Positions 17,760 to 26,538 are shown, numbered from the stretch's first letter. The stretch: 64,000 nt of DNA from Janthinobacterium sp051380875 (GCF_051380875.1 NZ_JBNYXW010000006.1:62001-126000); one strand, 5' to 3'. Numbers and translations are program-made. Notes: generated by a model not told the origin, from the sequence alone.

Positions 17760-17948
17760 GGAAGAGGTGAAGCAGGGAATTCGCGCAGTATCACTCCGCG
17801 CCTGCGTAACGGCCGTGCCTTGCAAGGCACGGCTCCTTGCCCTGCTAGCTTAGTCTTCCGGCAGGGGTGAAGCAGGGAATTCGCGGAGCACGCTCCGCGC
17901 CTGCATAACGGCCGTGCCTTGCAAGGCACGGCTCCTTGCACTTCCAAA
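17760..17948. repeat. two tandem ~99-bp palindromic repeats between zwf and hexR
   Basis: The stretch starting TGAAGCAGGGAATTCGCG at 17768 recurs at 17868. Each unit carries a perfect 22-base palindrome (half-site GCCGTGCCTTG) at 17812-17833 and 17911-17932, offset 99 bases. The second unit also has CGCGGAG/CTCCGCG (17882-17899), while the first has a degenerate form. The array starts right after the zwf stop codon at 17949 and ends about 20 bases before the hexR start. It could act as a processing or stability signal between the two cistrons (inference). Confidence 0.85.
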
Positions 17949-19421
17949 CTAGTCTTCAGGAAGTGCTTCTTCACGCCATTGCAAGCCGTCGCGGCCGATC
18001 AGGGCGCTGGCCGCTGCCGGACCCCAGGTGCCTGCCGTGTACGGAATCGGCGCGGTGTCGTTCTGTTCCCAGTTGTCAAGGATAGGCTCGACCCATTCCC
18101 AGGCCGCTTCCAGTTCGTCGCCGCGCATGAACAGGGTCAGCTGGCCGCGCAGCACGTCGAGCAGCAAGCGCTCGTAGGCGTCCATGCGCGGGGTCTTGAA
18201 CGATTCGCGGAAATCGAGTTCCAGTTCCGCCGGTTTCAAGCGCATGCCGTCGCCCGGGGTCTTTGCCATCAGATTCATGCGCAAGCCTTCATCTGGCTGC
18301 AAACGGATCACCAGGCAGTTTGGCTGGAAGCTCGACGTCGGCTGGTTGAAGATCGAGTGCGGGATCTGCTTGAAGCGCACGACGATTTCGGCCAGGCTGT
18401 CGGCCATGCGTTTGCCCGTGCGCAGGTAAAACGGCACGCCGGCCCAGCGCCAGGTGTCGATTTCCGCCTTCAGCGCCACGAAGGTTTCGGTGCGCGAATG
18501 TTCGGGCGCGTCCGGTTCGTCGCGGTAGCTCGGCACCGTGACGCCATCCACATGGCCAGCGCGGTACTGGCCGCGCACGATGTTTTGCGCCAAGGTGGTT
18601 GGGGTGAATTTTTTCAGCGAGCGCAGCACTTGCAGCTTTTCATCGCGCACGGCGTCCGGTGCGATCGAGGTTGGCGGTTCCATGGCGACGATGCACAGCA
18701 GTTGCAGCAAATGGTTTTGCAGCATGTCGCGCAGCGCCCCCGAGGTGTCGTAGTAACCCATGCGGTTGCCTACGCCCAACTTTTCGGCAATGGTGATCTG
18801 CACGTCGGAAATCCATTCGCGGCGCCACAGCGGTTCGAACAGTACATTGCCGAAACGCAAGGCCAGCAAGTTCTGCACGGTTTCCTTGCCCAGGTAATGG
18901 TCGATACGGTAGATCTGCGATTCCTGGAACACCTTGCCCACCTCAGCGTTGATCTGCTTGGCGCTGGCCAGGTCGCGGCCCAGCGGTTTTTCCAGTACCA
19001 CGCGCGAATTCGGCGTGACCAGGCCATTTTCCTGCAGGTTGTCGCAGATCAAGGCGAATAGATGCGGCGGCGTGGCCAGGTAGTACACGCGGGTCAGGTC
19101 GGCATCGCCGCGCAGTGCCTCGACCAGCGGTGCATAGGTCTTGGCGTCGCTGGCATTGAGCGACACATACACGATGCGCGCGCAGAAGCGGCTCCAGGTG
19201 GCAGCATTCAGGGTACTGGCCTTGATGTGCGGGCGGGAGTTGTTTTCCACCATTGCCAGGAAGGCTTCCTGGCCGCTGTCCTGGCGGCCCACGCAGATAA
19301 TGCGTGCCGTCGGCGGCAAGTCGTTCGCGACGTCGCGCGCATACATGGCAGGCAGCAACTTGCGCATTGCTAAATCGCCGCTGCCGCCAAACAGGACCAG
19401 GTCAAAATCGGTAAGAGCCAT
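17949..19421 (-). CDS. zwf: glucose-6-phosphate 1-dehydrogenase
   Basis: 490 residues from ATG 19421. The NADP-binding fingerprint is LFGGSGDLAMRKLLPA and the substrate/catalytic motif is RIDHYLGKE. Further motifs are FRNVLFEPLWR-like FGNVLFEPLWRREWI and FYLRTGKRM. The enzyme oxidises glucose-6-phosphate to 6-phosphogluconolactone, feeding the Entner-Doudoroff route encoded by edd-eda in the same window. Two HexR-type operators lie at 19505 and 19537 upstream. The ATG has no obvious Shine-Dalgarno; a TTG at 19439 is an alternative. Confidence 0.95.
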   Translation of the reverse strand: MALTDFDLVLFGGSGDLAMRKLLPAMYARDVANDLPPTARIICVGRQDSGQEAFLAMVENNSRPHIKASTLNAATWSRFCARIVYVSLNASDAKTYAPLVEALRGDADLTRVYYLATPPHLFALICDNLQENGLVTPNSRVVLEKPLGRDLASAKQINAEVGKVFQESQIYRIDHYLGKETVQNLLALRFGNVLFEPLWRREWISDVQITIAEKLGVGNRMGYYDTSGALRDMLQNHLLQLLCIVAMEPPTSIAPDAVRDEKLQVLRSLKKFTPTTLAQNIVRGQYRAGHVDGVTVPSYRDEPDAPEHSRTETFVALKAEIDTWRWAGVPFYLRTGKRMADSLAEIVVRFKQIPHSIFNQPTSSFQPNCLVIRLQPDEGLRMNLMAKTPGDGMRLKPAELELDFRESFKTPRMDAYERLLLDVLRGQLTLFMRGDELEAAWEWVEPILDNWEQNDTAPIPYTAGTWGPAAASALIGRDGLQWREEALPED

Positions 19422-19504
19422 AAGTGAGTGTCGTCGCAAAAGTAAAAGAGCCGGAGCGGGAGGAGGCCGACCGGAAGTGCCAGTCTGTCGCTACTGTGTC
19501 GTGG

Positions 19505-19519
19505 TGTAAATTTACTACG
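19505..19519. promoter_or_regulatory. HexR-type operator 1, upstream of zwf
   Basis: TGTAAATTTACTACG; its complement CGTAGTAAATTTACA closely matches the HexR pattern TGTARTNAAATTACA known from proteobacteria. It lies about 85 bases before the zwf start. Confidence 0.75.
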
Positions 19520-19536
19520 TAGAAGTGGCAATTGCA

Positions 19537-19551
19537 AGAAATTTTACTACA
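19537..19551. promoter_or_regulatory. HexR-type operator 2, upstream of zwf
   Basis: On the complement it reads TGTAGTAAAATTTC, identical over 14 bases to the operator before edd at 23891. It lies 18-32 bases from operator 1, suggesting paired HexR dimers. Confidence 0.7.
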
Positions 19552-19799
19552 TTCCTCTCGCTTGCGTGAGGCTTTTGGCGTGCATCGTTGCGTGCCGGAC
19601 CTGCATGGCCATTATATGCCGTTCGCCGTGCGGGAGGCGCGGGCATGATTTCAAAACGGCTTTGCAAAGCAACCATGGTTGTTTGGGAAATTTTCCTTCC
19701 TCTGCATCACGATTTGCGCTGTAGCAACAAGCAAGTCAAGAAATGCTGCCAGGATGGGCGTTGGCAGCTTAAAGTAGCTTTGTGGAAAGTAAAAAACCG

Positions 19800-19805
19800 T
19801 ATAAT
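19800..19805 (+). promoter_or_regulatory. -10 element of a probable cheV promoter
   Basis: A perfect TATAAT within CCGTATAATTC. The -35 region (around 19777-19782, GCTTTG) is poor, so strength is uncertain. Confidence 0.45.
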
Positions 19806-19981
19806 TCAGACGCGAATCGATAGCAACTATTGCTTGTACGAGCTTGCACAATGACACCACTGCACCGTTAGCGCCGGCCATGCCCCGAACCCGCCTCCCG
19901 ACGTCCATGCGGCATGCAGTCAGCACTGCCCGCCTCGCGGGCCGGCAGACTTAACTTTACAAGACGGCTCAAGGGGACACA

Positions 19982-20935
19982 ATGAATTCAATGCAGCAAG
20001 ATGTCGATGAACGCACCAGCCTGACGGGCAATAACAAATTTGAACTGTTCCTGTTCAAGCTGGGCACCAGCGATCACTCGACCAGCCGCGAACTATTCGG
20101 CATCAATGTGTTCAAAGTACGTGAAATCATGGAAATGCCGGTCATCACGGCGGTCGCCGGTGCGCATCCGCACATGCTGGGCGTGGTCAATATCCGCGGC
20201 CAGATCGTGCCCGTGATCGACTTGCCGATGGCGGTCGGCTGCAAGAGCAATGGCTTGAAGATCCTGATGGTGACGGAATTTGCCCGCTCGACGCAGGCGT
20301 TTGCCGTGGAAGAGGTCGATGAAATCGTGCGCCTGGAATGGAATCAGGTGCTGTCGGCCGAATCGAGCGTCGGCGGCGGCCTCGTCACCAGCATCGCGCG
20401 CCTCGATGGCGACACGCACAACACGCGCCTGGCGCAAGTGCTTGACGTAGAACAAATCCTGCGCAACGTGCTGCCTTCGGGCGAGCCCGATGTGGACCAG
20501 CACAGCATCGGCCCGCAGGTGCGCCTGCCTGCCGGCGCCGTGATTCTGGCCGCCGACGATTCCGCGCTGGCGCGCTCGTTGATCGAAAAGGGCCTGGACG
20601 CGATGGGCGTGCCGTTCATCATGACCAAGACGGGCAAGGAAGCGTGGGAGCGCCTGCAAGCCATTTCCAGCCAGGCCGCCGCCGAAGGAAAGACGGCGAA
20701 GGACAAGGTCGCGCTGGTGCTGACCGACCTGGAAATGCCGGAAATGGACGGCTTTACCCTGACGCGCAACATCAAGAACGACGGCCGCTTCGCCACCATC
20801 CCTGTGGTGATCCACTCGTCGCTGACGGGCTCGACCAACGAAGACCACGTCAAGGGCGTGGGCGCCGATGGCTATGTGGCCAAGTTTGTCGCCGCCGAAC
20901 TGGCCGAGACGATCCGCAAGGTGCTGGCCCGGTAA
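19982..20935 (+). CDS. cheV: chemotaxis adaptor CheV (CheW-receiver fusion)
   Basis: 317 residues. The N-terminal CheW domain (~15-165) has FGINVFKVREIMEMPVIT and GVVNIRGQIVPVIDLP. The C-terminal receiver domain (~180-315) has the acidic pair in AADDS, the phospho-Asp in LTDLEMPEMDG and the Lys near YVAKFVA. CheV couples receptors to CheA, and its phosphorylation tunes adaptation. It stands alone between zwf and the pgi operon and ends at a strong terminator shared with the convergent SMP-30 gene. Confidence 0.95.
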   Translation: MNSMQQDVDERTSLTGNNKFELFLFKLGTSDHSTSRELFGINVFKVREIMEMPVITAVAGAHPHMLGVVNIRGQIVPVIDLPMAVGCKSNGLKILMVTEFARSTQAFAVEEVDEIVRLEWNQVLSAESSVGGGLVTSIARLDGDTHNTRLAQVLDVEQILRNVLPSGEPDVDQHSIGPQVRLPAGAVILAADDSALARSLIEKGLDAMGVPFIMTKTGKEAWERLQAISSQAAAEGKTAKDKVALVLTDLEMPEMDGFTLTRNIKNDGRFATIPVVIHSSLTGSTNEDHVKGVGADGYVAKFVAAELAETIRKVLAR

Positions 20936-20952
20936 ATCTGCCGTCGCCTGTG

Positions 20953-20989
20953 AAAAAGCGCCGTGACCTGCGAGGGTCTGGCGCTTTTT
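20953..20989. terminator. bidirectional intrinsic terminator after cheV
   Basis: AAAAAGCGCC pairs with GGCGCTTTTT across an inner TGACC/GGTCT-like stem. The A and T tracts on both sides suit cheV (plus) and the convergent SMP-30 gene (minus). Confidence 0.88.
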
Positions 20990-21017
20990 TGTGCCTTTCA
21001 AATGCCGTGCGGCGATT

Positions 21018-21914
21018 TTACGCCTGGTAAGGCGTTTCCGGCTGTCCTGCCACATCCACGCGCACGGACAGCACGTGGCCGCTCAAAGGGTAGTCGGCGA
21101 GTTCTGCTGCCGAGCGGTTGTGGCTGGCGCTGGTGATGTACAGGGTGCGCAGGTCGGCGCCGCCAAAGGTCACCATGGTAGGACAGCGCACGGGCACGGC
21201 GATTTCGCCCAGCAGGTGGCCATCGGGGGCGAAACGCAAAATCTTGCCGCCTTCAAACATGGCCGACCAGTAATTGCCTTCGCTGTCGACAGCCGCGCCA
21301 TCGGGGCGTCCGCCGTAATCAGCAGCTTTTTTGTCGGTGGAAAAGCGCTGGAATGGTTGCGGCTCGGAAATGGCACCCGTGGCCGCGTCGAAATCAAAGC
21401 GGTCGATGCGGTGCGTGGTGGTATCGGCGTGGTACATGGTGCGCCGGTCCGGGCTGAAGCCCAGGCCGTTCGACACCGTCATGCCGCCCGACCACACTTT
21501 GCGCACATTGCCCTTTTCCAGTACGAACATTTCCGCCGCTGCAGCACTGCGCGGCTCGAAAATGGTGCCGACCCAGAAACGGCCTGCGGGATCGACCTTG
21601 CCATCGTTGAAGCGTGTGGTGGCCATGTCGAACGGCGCCGGGGCGATTTCCGCCAGGCTGCCCGTTTTGGTGTCGAGATGGGCAAAACCGCTGCGCAGGG
21701 CCACGATCAGGCCGCCGCCGGCGTTGATGGCCAGCGCCGACGGTTCCGTCGGCATGTTCCACTGTTCGTGCTTGCCGCTGGCCGGGTGCAAACGGTGTAC
21801 GGCGCGCCCATCGATATCGACCCAGTACAGGGCCGCTTCCTTGCCATGCCACAGCGGGCATTCGCCCACTTGCATGGGCTTGTCGCTGACGACTTTGATT
21901 TCGTATATGTTCAT
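21018..21914 (-). CDS. SMP-30/gluconolactonase-family lactonase
   Basis: 298 residues of a six-bladed beta-propeller of the SMP-30/LRE type. The metal-site motifs are visible: GECPLW near residue 18, RFNDGKVDPAGRFWVGT (~100-116), SNGLGFSPD (~148) and PDGAAVDSEGNYW (~200). These enzymes hydrolyse sugar lactones with a divalent cation. It starts 19 bases after the pgi stop, so pgi and this gene probably share the HexR-controlled promoter. No classical 6-phosphogluconolactonase (Pgl) is seen near zwf, so this protein may serve the lactone step; that is inference. Confidence 0.88.
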   Translation of the reverse strand: MNIYEIKVVSDKPMQVGECPLWHGKEAALYWVDIDGRAVHRLHPASGKHEQWNMPTEPSALAINAGGGLIVALRSGFAHLDTKTGSLAEIAPAPFDMATTRFNDGKVDPAGRFWVGTIFEPRSAAAAEMFVLEKGNVRKVWSGGMTVSNGLGFSPDRRTMYHADTTTHRIDRFDFDAATGAISEPQPFQRFSTDKKAADYGGRPDGAAVDSEGNYWSAMFEGGKILRFAPDGHLLGEIAVPVRCPTMVTFGGADLRTLYITSASHNRSAAELADYPLSGHVLSVRVDVAGQPETPYQA

Positions 21915-21933
21915 AGACCTCGATTAAAGATGT

Positions 21934-23598
21934 TTAGTACGCCGCCTTGGCCGCACGCGCCAGCGCGATCAGGCCATTGGTCGAGCTGTCGTGGTGGTCG
22001 GGACGGGCTTCGCCCGTCAGTTCGGCCTGGATTTTCTTTGCCAGCACCTTGCCCAGTTCCACACCCCACTGGTCGAAACTGTTGACATTCCACAAGACGC
22101 CCTGCACGAAGGTCTTGTGTTCGTACAGCGCGATCAGGGCGCCCAGGGTCGACGGCGTCAGTTGATCCATCAAGATAGTATTGCTGGGGCGGTTGCCGGG
22201 GAAAGTTTTGTGCGGTACCAGCGCCTCGATTTCGGCCTCCGGCAAGCCTTGCGCCTGCAGATCAAAGCGTACCTCGTCGCCCGTCTTGCCCGTCATGAAG
22301 GCTTCCGACTGGGCAAAGCAGTTGGCCAGCAGGGCGTCGTGGTGGCCCGGCAAATCGTGCGTGGCGCGCAGGGCGGCAATGAAATCGATCGGCGTGATAT
22401 CGGTGCCCTGGTGCAGCAGCTGGAAATACGCGTGCTGTGCATTCGTGCCGCAATCGCCCCAGATAACGGGGCCGGTCGGCACGCCGACAGGCTGGCCATC
22501 CTTGGTGACGCGCTTGCCGTTGCTTTCCATGTCCAGCTGTTGCAAATAGGCGGCAAAGCGGCTCAGGTCCTGGTGGTAGGGCGCGATCGAAACAGAGCCG
22601 CATTCGAGGAACTGGCGGTTCCAGAAGCCCACCATGGCCAGCACCACGGGCATGTTCTGCTCCAGAGGCGCCTGGCGGAAGTGCTGATCCATCGCATGCG
22701 CGCCGGCCAGGAAATCGCTGAAGTATTCAAAACCGACGGACAGCGCCACGGCCAGGCCGATAGCCGACCAGACGGAATAACGGCCGCCGACCCAGTCCCA
22801 GAACGGGAACATGTTTTCCGGCGCGATGCCGAAATCGACGATGGCTTGCGTATTCGTCGACACCGCTACGAAATGGCGCGTCAGGTCTTTTTCCGCGCCT
22901 TCGAGCAGGAACCAGGCGCGCGCCGTGTTGGCGTTGAGCATGGTTTCCGTCGTCACGAAGGTTTTCGAGGCAACGATGAACAAGGTGGTTTCCGGATCGA
23001 CTTTGGATAAGGTCGCTTCCATGTCGTGGCCGTCGACGTTGGAGACGAAATGCATCTCCAGGCCCGGGTTGGCGTAGGAGCGCAGCGCCAGGCACGCCAT
23101 TTTCGGGCCCAGGTCCGAGCCGCCGATGCCGATGTTGACGATGTCGCAGATGGGCTTGCCCGTGTAGCCGAGCCAGTTGCCATTGCGCACCTTGTCGGTA
23201 AATGCCTTCACGCGCTGCAGCACGTCTTGCACGTCGGCATCGATATCCTGGCCGTCAACGACCAGCGTGGTGCCGCGCGGGGCACGCAATGCCGTATGCA
23301 GAACGGCCCGATGTTCGGTAAGATTGATTTTCTCGCCCGTAAACATCGCTTCGCGCTGCGCTTCCACGCCGCGTTCGCGGGCCAGGTCCATCAGCAGCGA
23401 CATGGCGGTGGCGTCGACGCGGTTCTTCGAATAATCAAGCAGCAGGCCGGCCGCATCGACTGTCATGCTGGAAAAGCGCGCTGGGTCAGCCGCAAATAGC
23501 TGGCGCAGATGGACTTCGCGCAGGCTGGCGCTATGCGCTTGCAGGGACGGGAAACTGGCGGTGGCGGTGATGGCAGGAATGGATGCTGGCTGGCGCAT
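21934..23598 (-). CDS. pgi: glucose-6-phosphate isomerase
   Basis: 554 residues with the PGI signatures: NIGIGGSDLGPKMA, FVSNVDGHDMEATL, VASKTFVTTETM, GGRYSVWSAIGL, and near the C-terminus FDQWGVELGKVLAKKI. It interconverts glucose-6-phosphate and fructose-6-phosphate. A HexR-type operator lies about 105 bases upstream and overlaps the likely -35 region of a promoter whose -10 is TATTAT on minus at 23684-23689. The SMP-30 lactonase gene follows after 19 bases. Confidence 0.96.
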   Translation of the reverse strand: MRQPASIPAITATASFPSLQAHSASLREVHLRQLFAADPARFSSMTVDAAGLLLDYSKNRVDATAMSLLMDLARERGVEAQREAMFTGEKINLTEHRAVLHTALRAPRGTTLVVDGQDIDADVQDVLQRVKAFTDKVRNGNWLGYTGKPICDIVNIGIGGSDLGPKMACLALRSYANPGLEMHFVSNVDGHDMEATLSKVDPETTLFIVASKTFVTTETMLNANTARAWFLLEGAEKDLTRHFVAVSTNTQAIVDFGIAPENMFPFWDWVGGRYSVWSAIGLAVALSVGFEYFSDFLAGAHAMDQHFRQAPLEQNMPVVLAMVGFWNRQFLECGSVSIAPYHQDLSRFAAYLQQLDMESNGKRVTKDGQPVGVPTGPVIWGDCGTNAQHAYFQLLHQGTDITPIDFIAALRATHDLPGHHDALLANCFAQSEAFMTGKTGDEVRFDLQAQGLPEAEIEALVPHKTFPGNRPSNTILMDQLTPSTLGALIALYEHKTFVQGVLWNVNSFDQWGVELGKVLAKKIQAELTGEARPDHHDSSTNGLIALARAAKAAY

Positions 23599-23700
23599 GG
23601 CGGTCGGCTTGGGTGCTTGTCTCGGTTGAAAGGGGCGCGGTGCGTTCGGCGTGGCGAACAGCTGAACCGGCGTTGGTATGAGAATAATACATCACAAAAA

Positions 23701-23715
23701 CGTAATTTCACTACA
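23701..23715. promoter_or_regulatory. HexR-type operator upstream of pgi
   Basis: CGTAATTTCACTACA; its complement TGTAGTGAAATTACG matches the HexR consensus TGTARTNAAATTACA at all but the last base. It overlaps the predicted -35 of the pgi promoter. Confidence 0.75.
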
Positions 23716-23890
23716 GTTTATGCAGGTGCACACCATTTTCCAGGTTTTTTTTAACACTTTATCCATGCTGCAATAGATAGATGAGGAGGGCGATTGACAA
23801 TGAGATTTTGTTGTTTTGCCTTGAAAAGTCGTCAGAAAATGGATTATTTATGCCGCCGGCCCCTGCAAGGGTGCTTCTTCTCCACCATTT

Positions 23891-23905
23891 TGTAGTAAAA
23901 TTTCA
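23891..23905. promoter_or_regulatory. HexR-type operator upstream of edd-eda
   Basis: TGTAGTAAAATTTCA, 29 bases before the edd ATG. It shares 14 identical bases with the second zwf operator. Confidence 0.75.
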
Positions 23906-23933
23906 CGAAATACTCATTTTTAAGGAAATCCAT

Positions 23934-25847
23934 ATGGCGCTGCATCCAGTAGTCGAATCCGTAACAGCGCGCATCATCGCGCGCAGCCGGCCATCGCGCG
24001 GCGCCTACCTGGCGCATCTGGATGCGGCACGCATCCAGGGCGTGCAGCGCGGCGCCCTGTCGTGTACCAATCTGGCGCACGGCTTCGCCGCCTTTCCCGC
24101 CAACGACAAACTCTCGCTGAGAGAATACAAGAAACCTTCCGTGGCCATCGTTTCGTCGTACAACGACATGCTGTCGGCCCATCAACCGTTCGAAGGTTTC
24201 CCGCAGATCATCAAGCAAGCCGTGCGCGAAGTGGGTGCCGTGGCGCAGTTCGCCGGTGGCGTGCCCGCCATGTGTGATGGCGTGACGCAAGGCCAGCCGG
24301 GCATGGAATTGTCGCTGTTTTCGCGCGACACCATCGCCATGTCGACCGCCGTGGCGCTGTCGCACAATATGTTCGACGCGGCCCTGTACCTGGGCGTGTG
24401 CGACAAGATCGTGCCGGGCCTGTTGATCGGTGCGCTGCACTTTGGCCATTTGCCAGCCATCTTCGTGCCGGCCGGGCCGATGACGTCGGGCCTGTCGAAC
24501 CAGGAAAAAGCCAAGGTGCGCCAGCTGTATGCGCAAGGCAAGGCTACGCGTGAAGACTTGCTGGAAGGCGAATCGAAGGCCTACCACGGCGCGGGCACCT
24601 GTACCTTCTATGGTACGGCCAACAGCAACCAGATGCTGATGGAAGTGATGGGTTTGCACTTGCCGGGTGCCGCCTTCATTACGCCAAACACGCCGCTGCG
24701 CGATGCGCTCACAAAAGCCGCCGCCCAGCGCGCCGCCGGCATCACGGCGCAAAGCGCCAACTACTTGCCGGTAGGCCATATTGTTGACGAGAAATGTATC
24801 GTCAATGCCGTCGTGGGCTTGCTGGCCACGGGCGGTTCAACCAACCACACCTTGCACCTGGTGGCGATCGCCAAGGCGGCCGGCATCGTCATCGACTGGA
24901 ACGATTTCAACGAACTGTCGGCCATCGTGCCAATGTTGACGCGCATCTACCCGAACGGCGACGCCGACGTGAACCATTTCCACGCCGCCGGCGGCACCGG
25001 TTACCTGATCCGCGAACTGCTGGACGCGGGCCTGCTGCACGACGACGTGACCACCATTTTGGGCAAGGGCTTGCGCGCGCACTGCATGGAGCCGTTCCTC
25101 GGCGAAGACGGCAAGGTCTTCTGGAAAGACGCGCCGCTGGCCAGCGCCGACGACAACGTGCTGCGCCCGGCCTCGAACCCGTTCGCGCCGGACGGCGGCA
25201 TGGTATTGGTGGCGGGCAACCTGGGCCGCGCCGTGATGAAAGTCTCGGCCGTCAAGCCGCAGCACCGCACGGTAGAAGCGCCTGCGCTGGTGTTCAACTC
25301 GCAGGAAGAGTTCATGGCCGCCTACAAGGCCGGCACGCTGGACCGCGATTTCGTCGCCGTGCTGCGTTTCCAGGGCCCGCGCGCCAACGGCATGCCGGAA
25401 TTGCATGCGCTGACGCCAGCACTGGCCAATTTGCAGGATGCCGGCCGCCAGGTGGCGCTGGTCACCGATGGCCGCATGTCGGGCGCATCGGGCAAGGTGC
25501 CGGCGGCGATTCACGTCTCGCCTGAAATTCTCGCCGGTGGCCCGCTGGGCCTGGTGCGCGACGGCGACATCATCCGCCTCGACGCCTTTACTGGCGTACT
25601 GGAGGCGCTGGTGCCGGCCGACGTCTGGCATGCCCGTTCGCTGGTGCAGGCCGATCTGTCGCCAAATCACGTCGGCATGGGCCGCGAGCTGTTTTCCATG
25701 TTCCGGTCCACCGTCAGCGCGGCGGAAGAGGGTGCCACCACCTTCGGCCTGCCGTCGCCGATTCCCACTACTGTCGCCTTGCACGATGCCGACAATGTCG
25801 GCGATACTATACCGGGTTCCGATGAAGACTTTTTGGCTAGGAAATAA
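23934..25847 (+). CDS. edd: phosphogluconate dehydratase
   Basis: 637 residues from ATG 23934, preceded by AAGGAAAT. It belongs to the IlvD/Edd family: FPANDKLSLREYKKPSVAIVSSYNDMLSAHQPF, GGVPAMCDGVTQGQPGMELSLFSRD, GAGTCTFYGTANSNQM and VTDGRMSGASGKVPAAIHVSPE. The conserved cysteines (in AMCDGVTQG and GTCTFYGT) bind the iron-sulfur cluster. It dehydrates 6-phosphogluconate to KDPG, the HexR effector. It is followed by eda after three bases, and a HexR operator sits just before it. Confidence 0.96.
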   Translation: MALHPVVESVTARIIARSRPSRGAYLAHLDAARIQGVQRGALSCTNLAHGFAAFPANDKLSLREYKKPSVAIVSSYNDMLSAHQPFEGFPQIIKQAVREVGAVAQFAGGVPAMCDGVTQGQPGMELSLFSRDTIAMSTAVALSHNMFDAALYLGVCDKIVPGLLIGALHFGHLPAIFVPAGPMTSGLSNQEKAKVRQLYAQGKATREDLLEGESKAYHGAGTCTFYGTANSNQMLMEVMGLHLPGAAFITPNTPLRDALTKAAAQRAAGITAQSANYLPVGHIVDEKCIVNAVVGLLATGGSTNHTLHLVAIAKAAGIVIDWNDFNELSAIVPMLTRIYPNGDADVNHFHAAGGTGYLIRELLDAGLLHDDVTTILGKGLRAHCMEPFLGEDGKVFWKDAPLASADDNVLRPASNPFAPDGGMVLVAGNLGRAVMKVSAVKPQHRTVEAPALVFNSQEEFMAAYKAGTLDRDFVAVLRFQGPRANGMPELHALTPALANLQDAGRQVALVTDGRMSGASGKVPAAIHVSPEILAGGPLGLVRDGDIIRLDAFTGVLEALVPADVWHARSLVQADLSPNHVGMGRELFSMFRSTVSAAEEGATTFGLPSPIPTTVALHDADNVGDTIPGSDEDFLARK

Positions 25848-25850
25848 GAG

Positions 25851-26480
25851 ATGACCATGACACTACTGGAAATTATGCGCACCTCGAGCGTGATCCCCGT
25901 GATTGCGATCGACGATCCTGAACATGCCGTACCGCTGGCGCGCGCGCTGGTGGCGGGCGGCATCCGCGTGCTCGAAGTGACCCTGCGCACCAAGCACGGC
26001 CTGGAAGCGATCCGCGCCATGTCGGAAGTGCCGGGCGCCATCGTCGGCGTCGGCACACTGACCCGCCCCGAGGAATTTGCTGCGGCGCGCGATGCGGGCG
26101 CCGTGTTCGGCGTTTCGCCTGGCTTGACGGCGGCCCTGGTGGCGGCGGCGAAAAGCAGCGGCCTACCCCTGCTGCCGGGTGTGATGACGCCAGGCGAAGT
26201 GATGGCGGCGCGTGAAAACGGCTTCTTGCAGCTCAAACTGTTCCCGGCCGTGCCGGCTGGCGGCATCGGCATGCTCAACGCGATCTACGGCCCCTTGCCG
26301 GACATCACATTCTGCCCGACGGGCGGCATCTCGCAAGAGACGGCATCGCAGTTCCTGGCATGCAAGAACGTCGCCTGCGTGGGCGGCTCGTGGCTGACGC
26401 CAAAAGACGCGATCGCGGCCGGCAACTGGGACCGCATCACGGAAATCGCCAAGGCCGCCAGCGGCCTGCGCTCCGCCTAA
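25851..26480 (+). CDS. eda: KDPG/KHG aldolase
   Basis: 209 residues. The Glu-45-type motif is in VLEVTLRTKHGLEAI, followed by VGVGTLTRPEEF, and the Schiff-base lysine is in LQLKLFPA (about residue 130). FCPTGGIS is the phosphate-binding loop. It splits KDPG to pyruvate and glyceraldehyde-3-phosphate. It is three bases downstream of edd. Starts at 25851 and 25857 are both possible. Confidence 0.96.
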   Translation: MTMTLLEIMRTSSVIPVIAIDDPEHAVPLARALVAGGIRVLEVTLRTKHGLEAIRAMSEVPGAIVGVGTLTRPEEFAAARDAGAVFGVSPGLTAALVAAAKSSGLPLLPGVMTPGEVMAARENGFLQLKLFPAVPAGGIGMLNAIYGPLPDITFCPTGGISQETASQFLACKNVACVGGSWLTPKDAIAAGNWDRITEIAKAASGLRSA

Positions 26481-26489
26481 GTAGCAGCG

Positions 26490-26517
26490 GCGCGGCAGCC
26501 TCCCGGGCTTGCCGCGC
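26490..26517 (+). terminator. hairpin after eda
   Basis: GCGCGGCA pairs with TGCCGCGC, followed by TGTTCTTC. The T-tract is weak, so this is a probable rather than certain terminator for edd-eda. Confidence 0.55.
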
Positions 26518-26538
26518 TGTTCTTCATTCACCTTCTTC

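Larger units (their letters stand above)
19422..19981. other. zwf-cheV divergent intergenic region
   Basis: 560 bases. The zwf side holds two HexR-type operators. The cheV side has a good -10 TATAAT at 19800-19805 in an A-rich tract (AAGTAAAAAACCG), with no strong -35. A leader of about 170 bases then precedes cheV. Short open frames here (for example 19588-19854) lack ribosome sites and coding character. Confidence 0.6.
23599..23933. other. pgi-edd divergent regulatory region
   Basis: 335 bases between two divergent sugar-phosphate genes. It holds one HexR-type operator on each side (23701 and 23891), a TATTAT -10 for pgi, and the AAGGAAAT ribosome site of edd at 23922-23929. The middle (23720-23880) is AT-rich with no further recognisable signal. 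Confidence 0.7.

Noticed and set aside
17738..17974. 79-codon N-terminal extension of hexR
   Set aside because: It consists of the two tandem repeats translated (a repeated GAVPCKARPL motif) and overlaps the zwf end; HexR homology starts at 17737.
19588..19854. 88-codon open frame in the zwf-cheV gap
   Set aside because: No ribosome site, no family resemblance, and it overlaps the cheV promoter -10 element.
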